From NCBI GenBank assembly GCA_016713105.1, contig JADJPS010000021.1:62001-126000 (forward strand): a stretch of DNA of 64,000 nt, written 5' to 3'. The notes beneath the pieces were generated by a model. The model saw only the letters and a list, made by a program, of their open reading frames with translations. It was not told the DNA's origin and searched no databases. This document shows, one piece after another, positions 41,242 through 51,875 of the stretch. The stretch is from Devosia sp. Its GTDB lineage: Bacteria > Pseudomonadota > Alphaproteobacteria > Rhizobiales > Devosiaceae. The first letter of the stretch is position 1. Every line of letters starts with the position of its first letter. The position numbers were made by a program, and so were the translations under genes.

Positions 41242-42261
41242 TCAACCCGGTGCCGGTGCCGTCGACTCCCGCAGCACCAGTTCCACCGGCCAGACCTCGT
41301 GGATGGAGCCGGGGTCCTTGCCGTCCTGCATCAGCAGGATCAGATCAGCGATGCGGGCTCCGGCGGCGCGGATCGAGGAGCGCGTCGTCGACATCGACGG
41401 CACCATGTTGTCGGCGTTGAGGTACGGAAACACGTCGTCATGGGCGATCATCGAGACGTCGCGGCCGAGTTCGAGCCCGGCCAGCCGCAGGGCGCGGAAG
41501 ACGCCGAGCGCGGTCATCATCGAGCCGGCGAGGAAGGCGGTGGGGCGGGGACGGCGCTCGAGGAAGGCCTGGGCGAGGCGGAAGCCGTTCTCGTCGGTGA
41601 AGCGGCCGCCGCCGATCAGTTGCGGATCGGGCGCGAGGCCGCGCGCCAGCATGGCGCTCTTGTAGCCGCGGTCGCGGTGGATGGCGAAGGTCTGCTCCTC
41701 CGGCCCGTTGATCATGGCGATGTGCCGGTGCCCGAGGTCGATCAGGTGGCTGGTGGCGCGCCGGAAGGCGCCCTCGTTGTCGATGTCGAGGAAGGCGTGC
41801 GGAATGTTCACGTCGGTGCGCCCGTGCAGCAGGAACGGCAGCCCCAGTTCGGTCAGCTCCGCGATGCGCGCATCGTTCGGGGTGGGCGCCGAGATCACCA
41901 CCGCGTCGACCCGCTTGCTGGCGGCAAGGCGGCGGTAGACCGGCAGTTCGTCGTCTTCCTCGATCGGGGCGACAACGAGATCGATCTCGTTCTGGGCCAG
42001 GCGTTCCGAGATGCCGGACAGGAATTCGGAGACGTGCGGGCCGAAATGCATCGAGCGTTGCAGCGGCAGGGCGACGCCGATGGCGCCCGAGCGGCCGGTG
42101 GCGAGACGCCGGGCCGCGACATTGGCCCGGTAGCCCAGCCGCCGCGCCGCCTCGCTGACGCGCTGCCGGGTCGCCTCGTTGACTTCCGGAAAGCCGTTCA
42201 GGGCACGACTGACGGTCGTTTGTGACAGTCCGAGCTCGGCAGCCAAGTCTTTGAGTTTCAT
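41242..42261 (-). CDS. thuR: LacI-family repressor of the thu locus
   Basis: A 339-aa protein. Helix-turn-helix at residues 1-45 (KLKDLAAELGLSQTTVSRAL; NGFPEVNEATRQRVSEAARR) with hinge LGYRANVAARRLATGRSG. The periplasmic-binding-protein-like sensor domain follows. It is divergent from the trehalose/maltose ABC genes, as in Sinorhizobium thuR. The 14-bp palindrome at 42594-42607 is a good operator. ATG 42261 is used. The upstream open frame has no LacI character. Confidence 0.85.
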   Translation of the reverse strand: MKLKDLAAELGLSQTTVSRALNGFPEVNEATRQRVSEAARRLGYRANVAARRLATGRSGAIGVALPLQRSMHFGPHVSEFLSGISERLAQNEIDLVVAPIEEDDELPVYRRLAASKRVDAVVISAPTPNDARIAELTELGLPFLLHGRTDVNIPHAFLDIDNEGAFRRATSHLIDLGHRHIAMINGPEEQTFAIHRDRGYKSAMLARGLAPDPQLIGGGRFTDENGFRLAQAFLERRPRPTAFLAGSMMTALGVFRALRLAGLELGRDVSMIAHDDVFPYLNADNMVPSMSTTRSSIRAAGARIADLILLMQDGKDPGSIHEVWPVELVLRESTAPAPG

Positions 42262-42742
42262 AGCCAAAGTCAATTGCACCCATGCGTGTCGGCCGCCGCT
42301 GTGGCGGGTGTGACACAAACACGCCCGCAGCGGCCCTGCAAGCCGACTGCGCGTGTCCTCCTCCTCGAGGCTGCCATTCAAAGCGATTTGGAAGCCGAGC
42401 GCAAGGGGGGCTTCGGACCGGCAATTTCTGAGGTACGATCCTCACCAGATGCGTCAGCAATTCTGACATGACGCCGAAGAAATGCATCTAACATGCTGTA
42501 GATAAACAGTTATCTCAGATACTGCCTGACCGACGCCGCAAATTCGTCCGAATCCCGCTTGACAGTGTTTCGTCCTGAAGACTAATTTCCTTCTCAAAGC
42601 GCTTTGAAGATATTTTTCCGGACTGAACCGTGTTCGGGTCAGGGCGTTTTGAGGGAGGAGATCTGGTGCCGGCCGACGCCCTGACGGGTGCCGTCCTTCA
42701 CTCGTCTGCCTCCCGGTCAACAAGTCCCTTGGGAGGTATACC
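42262..42742 (+). promoter_or_regulatory. thuR-thuE intergenic region with promoter and LacI-type operator
   Basis: A 481-nt region. It holds a sigma-70-like TTGACA (42559-42564) with CTAATT/TAATTT about 17-18 nt downstream, then TCAAAGCGCTTTGA (42594-42607), a perfect 14-bp palindrome of LacI/GalR type over the expected transcript start. The rest (42262-42540) has no gene and no other clear motif. Confidence 0.75.
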
Positions 42743-44014
42743 ATGAAATTGAAGTCCCTGATCGCGGGCCTGCTTGCCAGCGCCACGCTCGGCGTAATGG
42801 CGGCCCAGGCTGCCGATCTCGCCATTGTTTCGGGCGACACCGGCAACGGCCTCGAGTTCCTGCGCTCGCAGCTCGATCGCTTCGAGGCCGAAACCGGCAA
42901 CAAGGTCACCGTGGTCCCGATGCCGTCGTCGACGACCGACCAGTTCGGCCAGTACCGTCTGTGGCTTGCCGCCGGCAATTCCGATATCGACGTCTACCAG
43001 ACCGACGTGATCTGGGCCCCGCAGCTTGCCGATCAGTTCCTCGATCTGACCGATGCCGCCAAGGACGTGGTCGGGAACCACTTCCCCTCGATCATCGAGT
43101 CGCAGACCGCCAACGGCAAGCTCGTCGCGCTGCCGGCGTTCACCGATGCTCCGGCGCTCTACTACCGCAAGGACCTGCTGGAGAAGTACGGCAAGTCCGT
43201 TCCGACCACCTGGTCCGAGCTGGCGGCGACCGCCAAGGAGATCCAGGATGCCGAGCGCGCTGCCGGCAAGGCCGACATGCAGGGCTTCGTGTTCCAGGGC
43301 AATGCCTATGAAGGCCTGACCTGCGACGCCCTCGAGTGGGTCAAGTCCTATGGCGGTGGCCAGATCGTCGAGCCCGATGGCACGATCTCGATCAACAACG
43401 CGCAGGCCGCGGCCGCGCTCGAGATGGCCAAGAGCTGGGTCGGCACCATCGCGCCGCAGGGCGTGCTGGCCTACCAGGAAGAAGAAAGCCGCGGCGTGTG
43501 GCAGCTCGGCAATGCCGTGTTCATGCGCAACTGGCCGTATGCCTTCCAGCTCGGCAATGGCGACGGTTCGGCCGTGAAGGGCCTGTTCGACGTGGCCCCG
43601 CTGCCGATGGGCGAAGGCGAAGGTGCGCGTTCGGCGGCGACGCTGGGCGGCTGGAACATCGCCGTTTCCAAGTACTCCAAGTCCCCGGACGAGGCGATCA
43701 AGCTCGCCCTGTTCCTGTCCTCGGTCGACGTGCAGAAGGAACGTGCCCTCAAGCAGTCCAACCTGCCCACCATCGTCTCGCTCTATGACGATGCGGACAT
43801 CGCGGCCGGCCAGCCGATCATCCCGCGCTGGAAGGACGTGTTCCTCAACGCCGTGCCGCGTCCGTCGGCTCCGACCAAGGTCAAGTACAACGAGGTCTCC
43901 TCGCTGTTCTGGTCGGCCGTGCACGACACGCTCTCGGGCAACGGCACCGCTGCCGAGAACCTCGAACTGCTGGAAGCCAAGCTGACCGAGCTCAAGGGCG
44001 GCGACAGCTGGTAA
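42743..44014 (+). CDS. thuE: Trehalose/maltose-type ABC transporter substrate-binding protein
   Basis: A 423-aa periplasmic protein. The signal peptide is MKLKSLIAGLLASATLGVMA, cleaved near AQA|ADLAIVSGDTG. SBP_bac_1 fold, with DVYQTDVIWAPQLADQFLDL, YYRKDLLEKYGKSVPTTWSE and MRNWPYAFQLGNGDGSAV, as in the ThuE/trehalose-maltose group. GGGAGG lies ahead of ATG 42743. It is the first gene of thuEFGK-thuA-thuB and is followed by a very strong hairpin. Confidence 0.9.
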   Translation: MKLKSLIAGLLASATLGVMAAQAADLAIVSGDTGNGLEFLRSQLDRFEAETGNKVTVVPMPSSTTDQFGQYRLWLAAGNSDIDVYQTDVIWAPQLADQFLDLTDAAKDVVGNHFPSIIESQTANGKLVALPAFTDAPALYYRKDLLEKYGKSVPTTWSELAATAKEIQDAERAAGKADMQGFVFQGNAYEGLTCDALEWVKSYGGGQIVEPDGTISINNAQAAAALEMAKSWVGTIAPQGVLAYQEEESRGVWQLGNAVFMRNWPYAFQLGNGDGSAVKGLFDVAPLPMGEGEGARSAATLGGWNIAVSKYSKSPDEAIKLALFLSSVDVQKERALKQSNLPTIVSLYDDADIAAGQPIIPRWKDVFLNAVPRPSAPTKVKYNEVSSLFWSAVHDTLSGNGTAAENLELLEAKLTELKGGDSW

Positions 44015-44030
44015 GGTCGTAGACCTCCAC

Positions 44031-44065
44031 GCGGCGCGGACGACACCCCTCGTCGTCCGCGCCGC
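44031..44065 (+). promoter_or_regulatory. Strong intercistronic hairpin between thuE and thuF
   Basis: A 14-bp perfect stem (44031-44044 with 44052-44065) and a 7-nt loop, 17 nt after the thuE stop. No U-run. Expected to stabilise thuE mRNA and lower readthrough to the permeases. Confidence 0.7.
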
Positions 44066-44093
44066 CGTGTCACTTGTGCAGCAGGAAGTTCCG

Positions 44094-45076
44094 ATGACCA
44101 CTGATGCGGCAGTCCCCAGTACACCGGTCGTCCTGACGCGGAAGATCGAGTCCGAACTGATGAAGTCCCGCGTCGCCTCGGCGATGTGGTTCCTCATTCC
44201 GATGCTGGCTGCGCTGGCGGTCGTCGCCGGCTGGCCGCTGCTGCGGACGATCTATTTCTCGTTCACCAACGCCTCGCTGACCGACCTCTACGGCGCCGAA
44301 TTTGTCGGGTTCAAGAACTACCTCAGCTGGACCACGCTGAAGAGTGGTCGCACCATCTTTTCCGGTCTGCTGGTCGATCCGGCGTGGTGGAACGCGGTGT
44401 GGAACACCGTGCGCTTCGCCGTCGTCTCGGTGTCGCTGGAGACGGTCATCGGCATGATCGTGGCGCTGGTGCTCAATGCCGAGTTCAAGGGCCGCGGCAT
44501 CGTCCGCGCCGCCATCCTCATTCCCTGGGCCATCCCGACGATCGTGTCGGCCAAGATGTGGTCCTGGATGCTGAACGACCAGTTCGGCATCATCAACGAT
44601 TTGTTCCTCAACCTGGGCCTGATCAGCCAGAAGATCGCCTGGACCGCCAGCGTCGATACCGCCATGACGGCGGTGCTGATCGTCGACATCTGGAAGACCA
44701 CGCCATTCATGGCGCTGCTCATCCTGGCCGGCCTGCAGATGGTGCCCAAGGACGTCTACGAGGCGGCGCGCATCGATGGCGTGCATCCGGTCAAGGTGTT
44801 CTTCCGGGTGACGCTGCCACTGGTGCAGCCGGCGCTGATGGTGGCGGTGATCTTCCGCCTGCTCGATGCGATGCGCATCTTCGACCTCATCTACGTGCTG
44901 ACGCCCAACAGTTCGGCGACCAAGACGATGAGCGTGATCAGCCGCGAGAACCTGTTCGACTTCGACAAGTTCGCCTACGGCTCGGCCCAGTCAACGCTGC
45001 TGTTCCTGATCATTGCCGTCATGACTGCCCTCTACATCTGGCTGGGCAAGGTCCGCTTCGACGGGGGAGACCGCTG

Positions 45077-45077
<1 letters not shown>
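44094..45077 (+). CDS. thuF: Trehalose/maltose-type ABC transporter permease 1
   Basis: A 327-aa MalF-type permease with an N-terminal helix (AMWFLIPMLAALAVVAGWPL) and the EAA loop KDVYEAARIDGVHPVKVFFR. ATG 44094 (MTTDAAVP) has AGGAAG upstream. The frame is open to a GTG 27 nt earlier, inside the hairpin. The stop overlaps thuG (TGATG). Confidence 0.9.
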
Positions 45078-45907
<830 letters not shown>

Positions 45908-45912
45908 CAACC

Positions 45913-46920
<1,008 letters not shown>

Positions 46921-47013
46921 CCGCGCGCGGGCGGCAGCCCCGGCGGACATTGTGGAGATCACGGGGGCCGGCGCCGATGTCCGGCCCTTGTCACGAACAC
47001 CAAGGAGACGACG

Positions 47014-47784
47014 ATGACGATCAGGACCCTCGTATGGGGTGAGAATGTCCACGAACAGAAGAACAAGTCCGTGGCCGAGAACTATCCCAGGGGCATGCAC
47101 GGGCAGATTGCCTCGCTGCTGATCGAGGACAAGAACCTGTCGGTATCGACGGTGACGCTGCAGGATCCCGAGCACGGCCTCACCGTCGAAAAGCTTGCAG
47201 AGACCGACGTGCTGATCTGGTGGGGCCATGCCGCGCATGGCGAGGTCAAGGACGAGATCGTCGAGCGCGTGGTGCAGCGCGTCTGGGAGGGCATGGGCCT
47301 GATCGTCCTGCACTCGGGCCACCATTCCAAGGTGTTCAAGCGGCTGATGGGAACGCCCGCCAACCTGCACTGGCGCGAGGCCGGCGAGCGCGAGCGCATC
47401 TGGGTGGTCAATCCCGGCCATCCGATCGCCAGGGGCCTGCCGGCCTATTTCGAGCTCGAGAACGAAGAGATGTACGGCGAGCCCTTCTCGGTGCCCGAGC
47501 CGCTCGAGACGGTATTCGTCTCCTGGTTCCAGGGCGGCGAAGTGTTCCGCTCGGGCCTCACCTATCGTCGCGGCGCCGGCAACATCTTCTATTTCCGTCC
47601 CGGCCACGAGACCTATCCGACCTATCACGACAAGACCGTCGGGCAGGTGCTGCGCAACGCCGTCAACTGGGCCTACAACGCGCAGAACCATGCGCACCTG
47701 CTGAAGGCGCCCAACACCCCGGTGGACAAGGCGATCGAGCACATCGTCGAGCGCGGCGCCAGGCTGACGCACCACCCCAAGTGA
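47014..47784 (+). CDS. thuA: ThuA, trehalose utilisation protein
   Basis: A 256-aa cytoplasmic ThuA-like protein (class I glutamine amidotransferase-like fold) beginning MTIRTLVWGENVHEQKNKSV. Landmarks: DVLIWWGHAAHGEVKDEIVE, GLIVLHSGHHSKVFKRLMGT and VVNPGHPIARGLPAYFELEN. In Sinorhizobium, thuA and thuB are needed to metabolise imported trehalose-type disaccharides through 3-keto derivatives. AAGGAGA lies 7 nt before the ATG. It follows thuK after 93 nt. Confidence 0.93.
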   Translation: MTIRTLVWGENVHEQKNKSVAENYPRGMHGQIASLLIEDKNLSVSTVTLQDPEHGLTVEKLAETDVLIWWGHAAHGEVKDEIVERVVQRVWEGMGLIVLHSGHHSKVFKRLMGTPANLHWREAGERERIWVVNPGHPIARGLPAYFELENEEMYGEPFSVPEPLETVFVSWFQGGEVFRSGLTYRRGAGNIFYFRPGHETYPTYHDKTVGQVLRNAVNWAYNAQNHAHLLKAPNTPVDKAIEHIVERGARLTHHPK

Positions 47785-47848
47785 GCTGAGGGCAGGGCGC
47801 TACCGATGACCAGCGCGTCCCCGCGCCCCCGTCCACCAGATTCGCTGC

Positions 47849-47970
47849 TCCCCTCCCCCGCTTCGCAGGGGAGGACCAGGCGAGATCGTGCCACAGCTAT
47901 CCTCCCCCGTTCACGGGGGAGGGGGACCGCCGCAGGCGGTGGAGGGGGCGCCGGGGGAGGGTGTCCTCAG
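47849..47970 (+). repeat. REP-like double-hairpin repeats between thuA and thuB1
   Basis: Two related units. The first, CCCTCCCCCGCTTCGCAGGGGAGG, is followed by GACCAGGCGAGATCG. The second is CTCCCCCG-TTCA-CGGGGGAG, GGGGA, ACCGCC-GCA-GGCGGT and GGAGGGGGCGCC. They occupy most of the 239-nt gap and could form an mRNA processing or attenuation site before thuB1. Confidence 0.75.
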
Positions 47971-48023
47971 ACCGCCATCCCGCGTACCGATCCCATCAAC
48001 CACCTCACCCCACGGTATCCTGA

Positions 48024-49070
48024 ATGCGCCTCCTGATCCTCGGTGCCGGCCGCATGGCCAACAGCCACGCCAAGGCCTTCGCCACCATCGACGGCGTCGA
48101 GATGGTCGGCGCGGTGGACACTGACCCCGCCGCGCTTGCCGGCTTCTGCGACACCTACGGCATCCCTCGCCGTTTCGCCTCGCTCGAGGCGGCGCTCGCC
48201 TGGGGCGAGTTCGACGCGGTCGACAACATCACGCCCGATTCCATCCACCACCCGACGACGCTCGCCGCGCTCCGGGCCGGCAAGCACGTGTTCTGCGAGA
48301 AGCCGCTCGCCATCAGCCACGACAAGGCGATGGAGATGGTCGAGGCGGCCGAAGCGGCCGGCCTCGTCAACATGGTCAACCTGACCTACCGGAACGTCGC
48401 CGAACTGCACAAGGCGCGCGAGCTGATCGCCGCCGGCACCATCGGCGAGGTCAAGCACATCGAGGCCTCGTACCTGCAGCACTGGCTGGCGCTGCGCGAC
48501 TTCAACGACACAGCGGGACTCGCCGGCACCTGGCTGTGGCGTCTGTCGAAAGGCCATGGCTCGAACGGCACGCTGGGCGATATCGGCATCCACATCCTCG
48601 ATTTCACCAGCTTTGCCACCGGGCAGCCGATCGTCGCGATGAACTGCCGGCTGCAGACCTTCCACAAGGTGCCGGGCGACCGCATCGGCGATTATGTGCT
48701 CGATGCCAATGACAGCTTCATCATCAGTGCCGAGTTCGGCAACGGCGCCATCGGCGTCATCCACTCCTCGCGCTGGGCCTCGGGCCACTCCAACGACCAG
48801 CGGCTGCGCGTATACGGCAACAAGGGCGGCCTGGAACTCAGCCACGGCCACTGGGGCACGCTGCTGCGGGTCTGCGCCGGGGAGGATGTCGCGACCTCCA
48901 CTTGGCGCGAGGTCAGCGCCGATCCCGTGCCCACCAACTACCAGCGCTTCGCCGAGGCGGTGCGCACCGGCATCCAGTCCGAGCCCGGGTTCCGCCATGC
49001 GGCCGGGCTGCAGAAGGTGCTCGATCTGGCGCTTGTCGCCGATCTCGACCGCCGCGAACACCAGGTTTGA
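48024..49070 (+). CDS. thuB: ThuB-like Gfo/Idh/MocA oxidoreductase, copy 1
   Basis: A 348-aa NAD(P)-dependent sugar dehydrogenase. Rossmann motif LILGAGRMANSHAKAF, catalytic-Lys motif GKHVFCEKPLAISHDKAM, and GTLGDIGIHILDFTSFATGQ in the C-terminal domain. ThuB oxidises trehalose/maltose-type sugars toward 3-keto forms in rhizobia. It is a close tandem paralogue of 49117-50163 with the same length. No ribosome site as good as that of copy 2 is seen. It is separated from thuA by repeats. Confidence 0.88.
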   Translation: MRLLILGAGRMANSHAKAFATIDGVEMVGAVDTDPAALAGFCDTYGIPRRFASLEAALAWGEFDAVDNITPDSIHHPTTLAALRAGKHVFCEKPLAISHDKAMEMVEAAEAAGLVNMVNLTYRNVAELHKARELIAAGTIGEVKHIEASYLQHWLALRDFNDTAGLAGTWLWRLSKGHGSNGTLGDIGIHILDFTSFATGQPIVAMNCRLQTFHKVPGDRIGDYVLDANDSFIISAEFGNGAIGVIHSSRWASGHSNDQRLRVYGNKGGLELSHGHWGTLLRVCAGEDVATSTWREVSADPVPTNYQRFAEAVRTGIQSEPGFRHAAGLQKVLDLALVADLDRREHQV

Positions 49071-49116
49071 ATCAGGCTCCGGGCCCCCCTCCGGACCCTT
49101 TTTGAAGGAACAGACA

Positions 49117-50163
49117 ATGCGCATACTCATCCTCGGCACCGGCGGCATGGCCGCCCAGCACGCCAGGCATTTTGCCGCCATCGACGGCGTTTCCGTCGTT
49201 GCCGGCGTCGATGTCGATCCGGTCCGGCTCGAAAAGTTCAACGCCACGCACGGCATCCCGAACGGCTTCGCCTCGCTCGATGCCGCCATCGCCTGGGGCG
49301 AGTTCGACGCGGTGGCCAACGTCACCCCGGACTCCATCCACCACGCGACCTCGATCGCCGCGCTCAAGGCGGGCAAGCACGTGTTCTGCGAAAAGCCCCT
49401 CGCCACCGACGCGATCAAGGCCTTCGAAATGGTCGAAGTCGCCGAGGCTTCGGGGCTGATCAACATGGTCAACCTCACCTACCGGAACGTTGCGCAGCTG
49501 CAGAAGGCGCGCGAGATCGTGCTCTCGGGCCAGATCGGTTCGGTCAAGCATGTCGAGGCGAGCTACCTGCAGAGCTGGCTGGTGTCGAAGGCCTGGGGCG
49601 ACTGGCGCACCGAGTCGCAGTGGCTGTGGCGGCTGTCGCAGAAGCACGGCAGCAACGGCGTGCTCGGCGATATCGGCGTCCATATCCTCGATTTCGCCTC
49701 CTACGGCTCGGGCCTCGAGATCGAGCACGTGTTCGCGCGGCTGAAGACCTTCGACAAGGCGCCCGGCAACAAGATCGGCGAATACGATCTCGATGCCAAT
49801 GACAGCTTCACCATGGCGGTCGATTTCGACAACGGCGCGCTCGGTGTCATCCACGCCAGCCGCTGGGCCACCGGCCACATGAACGAACTGCGCCTGCGCG
49901 TCTATGGCGACAAGGGCGCGGTCGAGGTGCAGCATCGGCACGATTGGTCCAAGCTCCGCGTCTCGCTCGGCGCCGATGTCGAGAACGGCAGCTGGCAGGA
50001 CGTCGAGGTCCCGTCCGTCCCCACCAATTACCAGCGCTTCGCCGAGGCGGTCAGGACCGGCAAGATGCAGGAACCGAGCTTCCGCCACGCCGCGGAACTG
50101 CAAAAGGTCCTCGACCTGGCGCTGGTCACCGAACGCGAACGCAAGGAACTGCCGACGCACTGA
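49117..50163 (+). CDS. thuB: ThuB-like Gfo/Idh/MocA oxidoreductase, copy 2
   Basis: A 348-aa paralogue of the preceding gene: LILGTGGMAAQHARHFAAID, GKHVFCEKPLATDAIKAFEM, GVLGDIGVHILDFASYGSGL, and the C-terminal PTNYQRFAEAVRTGKMQEPS shared with copy 1. A good GAAGGAA ribosome site precedes ATG 49117, 46 nt after copy 1. Conserved active-site residues in both suggest that both are functional. Differences cluster after the catalytic motif, which may mean different sugar or linkage preference (inference). Confidence 0.88.
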   Translation: MRILILGTGGMAAQHARHFAAIDGVSVVAGVDVDPVRLEKFNATHGIPNGFASLDAAIAWGEFDAVANVTPDSIHHATSIAALKAGKHVFCEKPLATDAIKAFEMVEVAEASGLINMVNLTYRNVAQLQKAREIVLSGQIGSVKHVEASYLQSWLVSKAWGDWRTESQWLWRLSQKHGSNGVLGDIGVHILDFASYGSGLEIEHVFARLKTFDKAPGNKIGEYDLDANDSFTMAVDFDNGALGVIHASRWATGHMNELRLRVYGDKGAVEVQHRHDWSKLRVSLGADVENGSWQDVEVPSVPTNYQRFAEAVRTGKMQEPSFRHAAELQKVLDLALVTERERKELPTH

Positions 50164-50181
50164 GGCAGGGCCTCCCGGGGC

Positions 50182-50678
50182 CCAACCCACCTGCGCAGGT
50201 CCCCCTCCCCGCCTTGGCCGGGAGGGGGGCGACTGATGGGCTGGGCGTTGGCGGCGCAGTCGGAGCTCCCTCCCCGCCAACGGCGGGGAGGGGGGACCGG
50301 CGAAGCCGGTGGGTGGGGTGCGCGCACCACCCACCAACGAGGTCAGGTAGGGGGTGCCCTCTCAGTACCGCAGGCTCGATGTCATCCCGGCGAAGGCCGG
50401 GACCCAGCACTTTGCGCACGCACCGTGATCGGGGTGCATCTCAGGATGGGCCCCGGCCTGTGCTGGGGCGGGTGGCACGATGGTGCCCCCCCCAACGGGG
50501 CCGGGGCGTGGGGGCCCAACCCACCCACCATGCTGCGCATGGTCCCCCCTCCCCGCCTTCGGCCGGGAGGGATAGGGGGCGACTGATGGGTTCAACCTTG
50601 GCGGCGCAGTCGTCGCTCCCTCCTCGCCGAAGGCGGGGAGGGGGGACCGGCGAAGCCGGTGGGTGGGGTGCGCGCACC
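50182..50678. repeat. Array of alternating palindromic elements A-B-A
   Basis: Fills most of the 638-nt gap 50164-50801. Element A (50182-50328 and 50516-50678) has a left hairpin (CCCCTCCCCGCC...GGCCGGGAGG), the link GGGGGCGACTGATGGG...GGCGGCGCAGTCG, then CTCCC...CGGGGAG, ACCGGC-GAA-GCCGGT and GGGTGGGGTGCGCGCACC. Element B (50368-50475) has CAGGCTCGATGTCATCCCGG and ends CGGGTGGCACGATGG. No gene is seen here. Confidence 0.85.
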
Positions 50679-50801
50679 GACGAATGAGCTAGGAGATGGG
50701 GGCCTGCCCATGCAGCTGCGGCGCGCTGGTGCGAGAGACCCCCCATTGCATCCCGCCCCCATCCGCTCCACCTATGCTCCCGTCACCAGCGGAGCACCCC
50801 C

Positions 50802-51053
50802 ATGGGCATTCTCGGCGCCATCCTCATCGGGTTCGTCGTCGGCATCCTCGCCAAGCTGATCACGCCGGGCGATCCGAAGCCGCGCGGCTTCATCCTCACC
50901 ACGGTCTTGGGCATCGTCGGGGCGCTGCTCGCCACCTGGCTCGGCCAGGCCATCGGCCTCTACCAGTCGGGCGAGAGTGCCGGCTTCTTCGGCGCGCTGG
51001 TCGGCGCGGTGATCATCCTGATCGCCTGGCGCCAGCTGGCCCGCCCGCGCTGA
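50802..51053 (+). CDS. GlsB/YeaQ/YmgE-family stress membrane protein
   Basis: An 83-aa 'transglycosylase-associated' family protein with three hydrophobic helices: MGILGAILIGFVVGILAKLI, FILTTVLGIVGALLATWLG and FFGALVGAVIILIAWRQLAR, and the conserved P-G-D-P-x-P-x-G turn (TPGDPKPRG). The family is stress-induced and of unknown function. No EcfG consensus was found upstream, unlike the stress genes at 4-11 kb. Confidence 0.9.
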   Translation: MGILGAILIGFVVGILAKLITPGDPKPRGFILTTVLGIVGALLATWLGQAIGLYQSGESAGFFGALVGAVIILIAWRQLARPR

Positions 51054-51107
51054 CGTCCGCAAAGGTTCCGATTCATTGCAGGCCGGCCTTGCGCTAACCT
51101 CACGGTC

Positions 51108-51629
51108 ATGATTCCGACCCTTACGACCGAACGCCTGATCCTCCGCCCGCACCGGCTTGCCGATTTCGACGCCTATGTCGAAATGTGGGCCGATCCGGAT
51201 GTGGTCCGCTTCATCGGCGGCAAGCCGTTCGATCGCGAATCCTCGTGGTCGCGGTTCCTGCGCCATTTCGGCGTCTGGCAGCTGCTCGGCTTCGGCTTCT
51301 TCGCCATCGAGGAGAAGGAGACCGGCAATTTCGTCGGCGAGGCGGGTTTTCACGATCTCAGGCGCAACATCGAACCCAGCCTCGAAGGCACGCTCGAGGC
51401 GGGTTGGGCGCTGGCCTCCGGCGGCCAGGGCTGGGGCTATGACACCGAGGCGATGGGCGCGGCCATCGGCTGGGCCGCCGGCGCCTTTCCCGGGCGCCCG
51501 ATGACCTGCATCATCAACCCGGACAACCTGCCCTCCGTCCGCGTCGCGGGCCGGCTGGGCTTTTCCGAACGCGCCCGCACCAGCTACTTCGACAGCCCCG
51601 TCGTGATCTTCGAGCGCCGCCCGGGCTGA
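51108..51629 (+). CDS. GNAT-family N-acetyltransferase (RimJ/RimL type)
   Basis: A 173-aa protein: LTTERLILRPHRLADFDAYV at the N-terminus, an acetyl-CoA-binding region (SGGQGWGYDTEAMGAAIGWA) and the typical end (INPDNLPSVRVAGRLGFSER). The acceptor is unknown. A short 54-nt gap separates it from the GlsB-like gene. Confidence 0.88.
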   Translation: MIPTLTTERLILRPHRLADFDAYVEMWADPDVVRFIGGKPFDRESSWSRFLRHFGVWQLLGFGFFAIEEKETGNFVGEAGFHDLRRNIEPSLEGTLEAGWALASGGQGWGYDTEAMGAAIGWAAGAFPGRPMTCIINPDNLPSVRVAGRLGFSERARTSYFDSPVVIFERRPG

Positions 51630-51672
51630 CGCCCTTCGGCGCCCCGCAACCCCTGAAACTGGCTGCCCATCG

Positions 51673-51712
51673 TCTCCCTCCCCGTTGCGGGGAGGGAACG
51701 GGGGAGGGGGGC
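51673..51712. repeat. Short GC-rich hairpin element
   Basis: CTCCCTCCCCG-TTG-CGGGGAGGGA followed by ACGGGGGAGGGGGGCG. Another member of the intergenic hairpin family, in the gap between the acetyltransferase and the 5'-nucleotidase (51630-51875). The rest of the gap shows only the terminator at 51833. Confidence 0.6.
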
Positions 51713-51832
51713 GTCCCCGGCGCGATCGCAGACCCTGCGCTCCTGCTGCGACAGGCTCGCCATGAGGGCGCTCGGGCGGCGATGCGACCTCGTCCCGCGC
51801 TTGTCGAAGCAAGAGGCCCGGGCGAAATAGCG

Positions 51833-51857
51833 AAGGGGCGCCACCAGGGCGCCCCTT
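51833..51857 (-). terminator. Terminator-like hairpin downstream of the 5'-nucleotidase gene
   Basis: AAGGGGCGCC pairs perfectly with GGCGCCCCTT over 10 bp with a 5-nt loop, 18 nt beyond the minus-strand stop (51876). The A/T flanks can pair as U-tails in either direction. Confidence 0.55.
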
Positions 51858-51875
51858 GCCATTGCTGTCGTCGGC

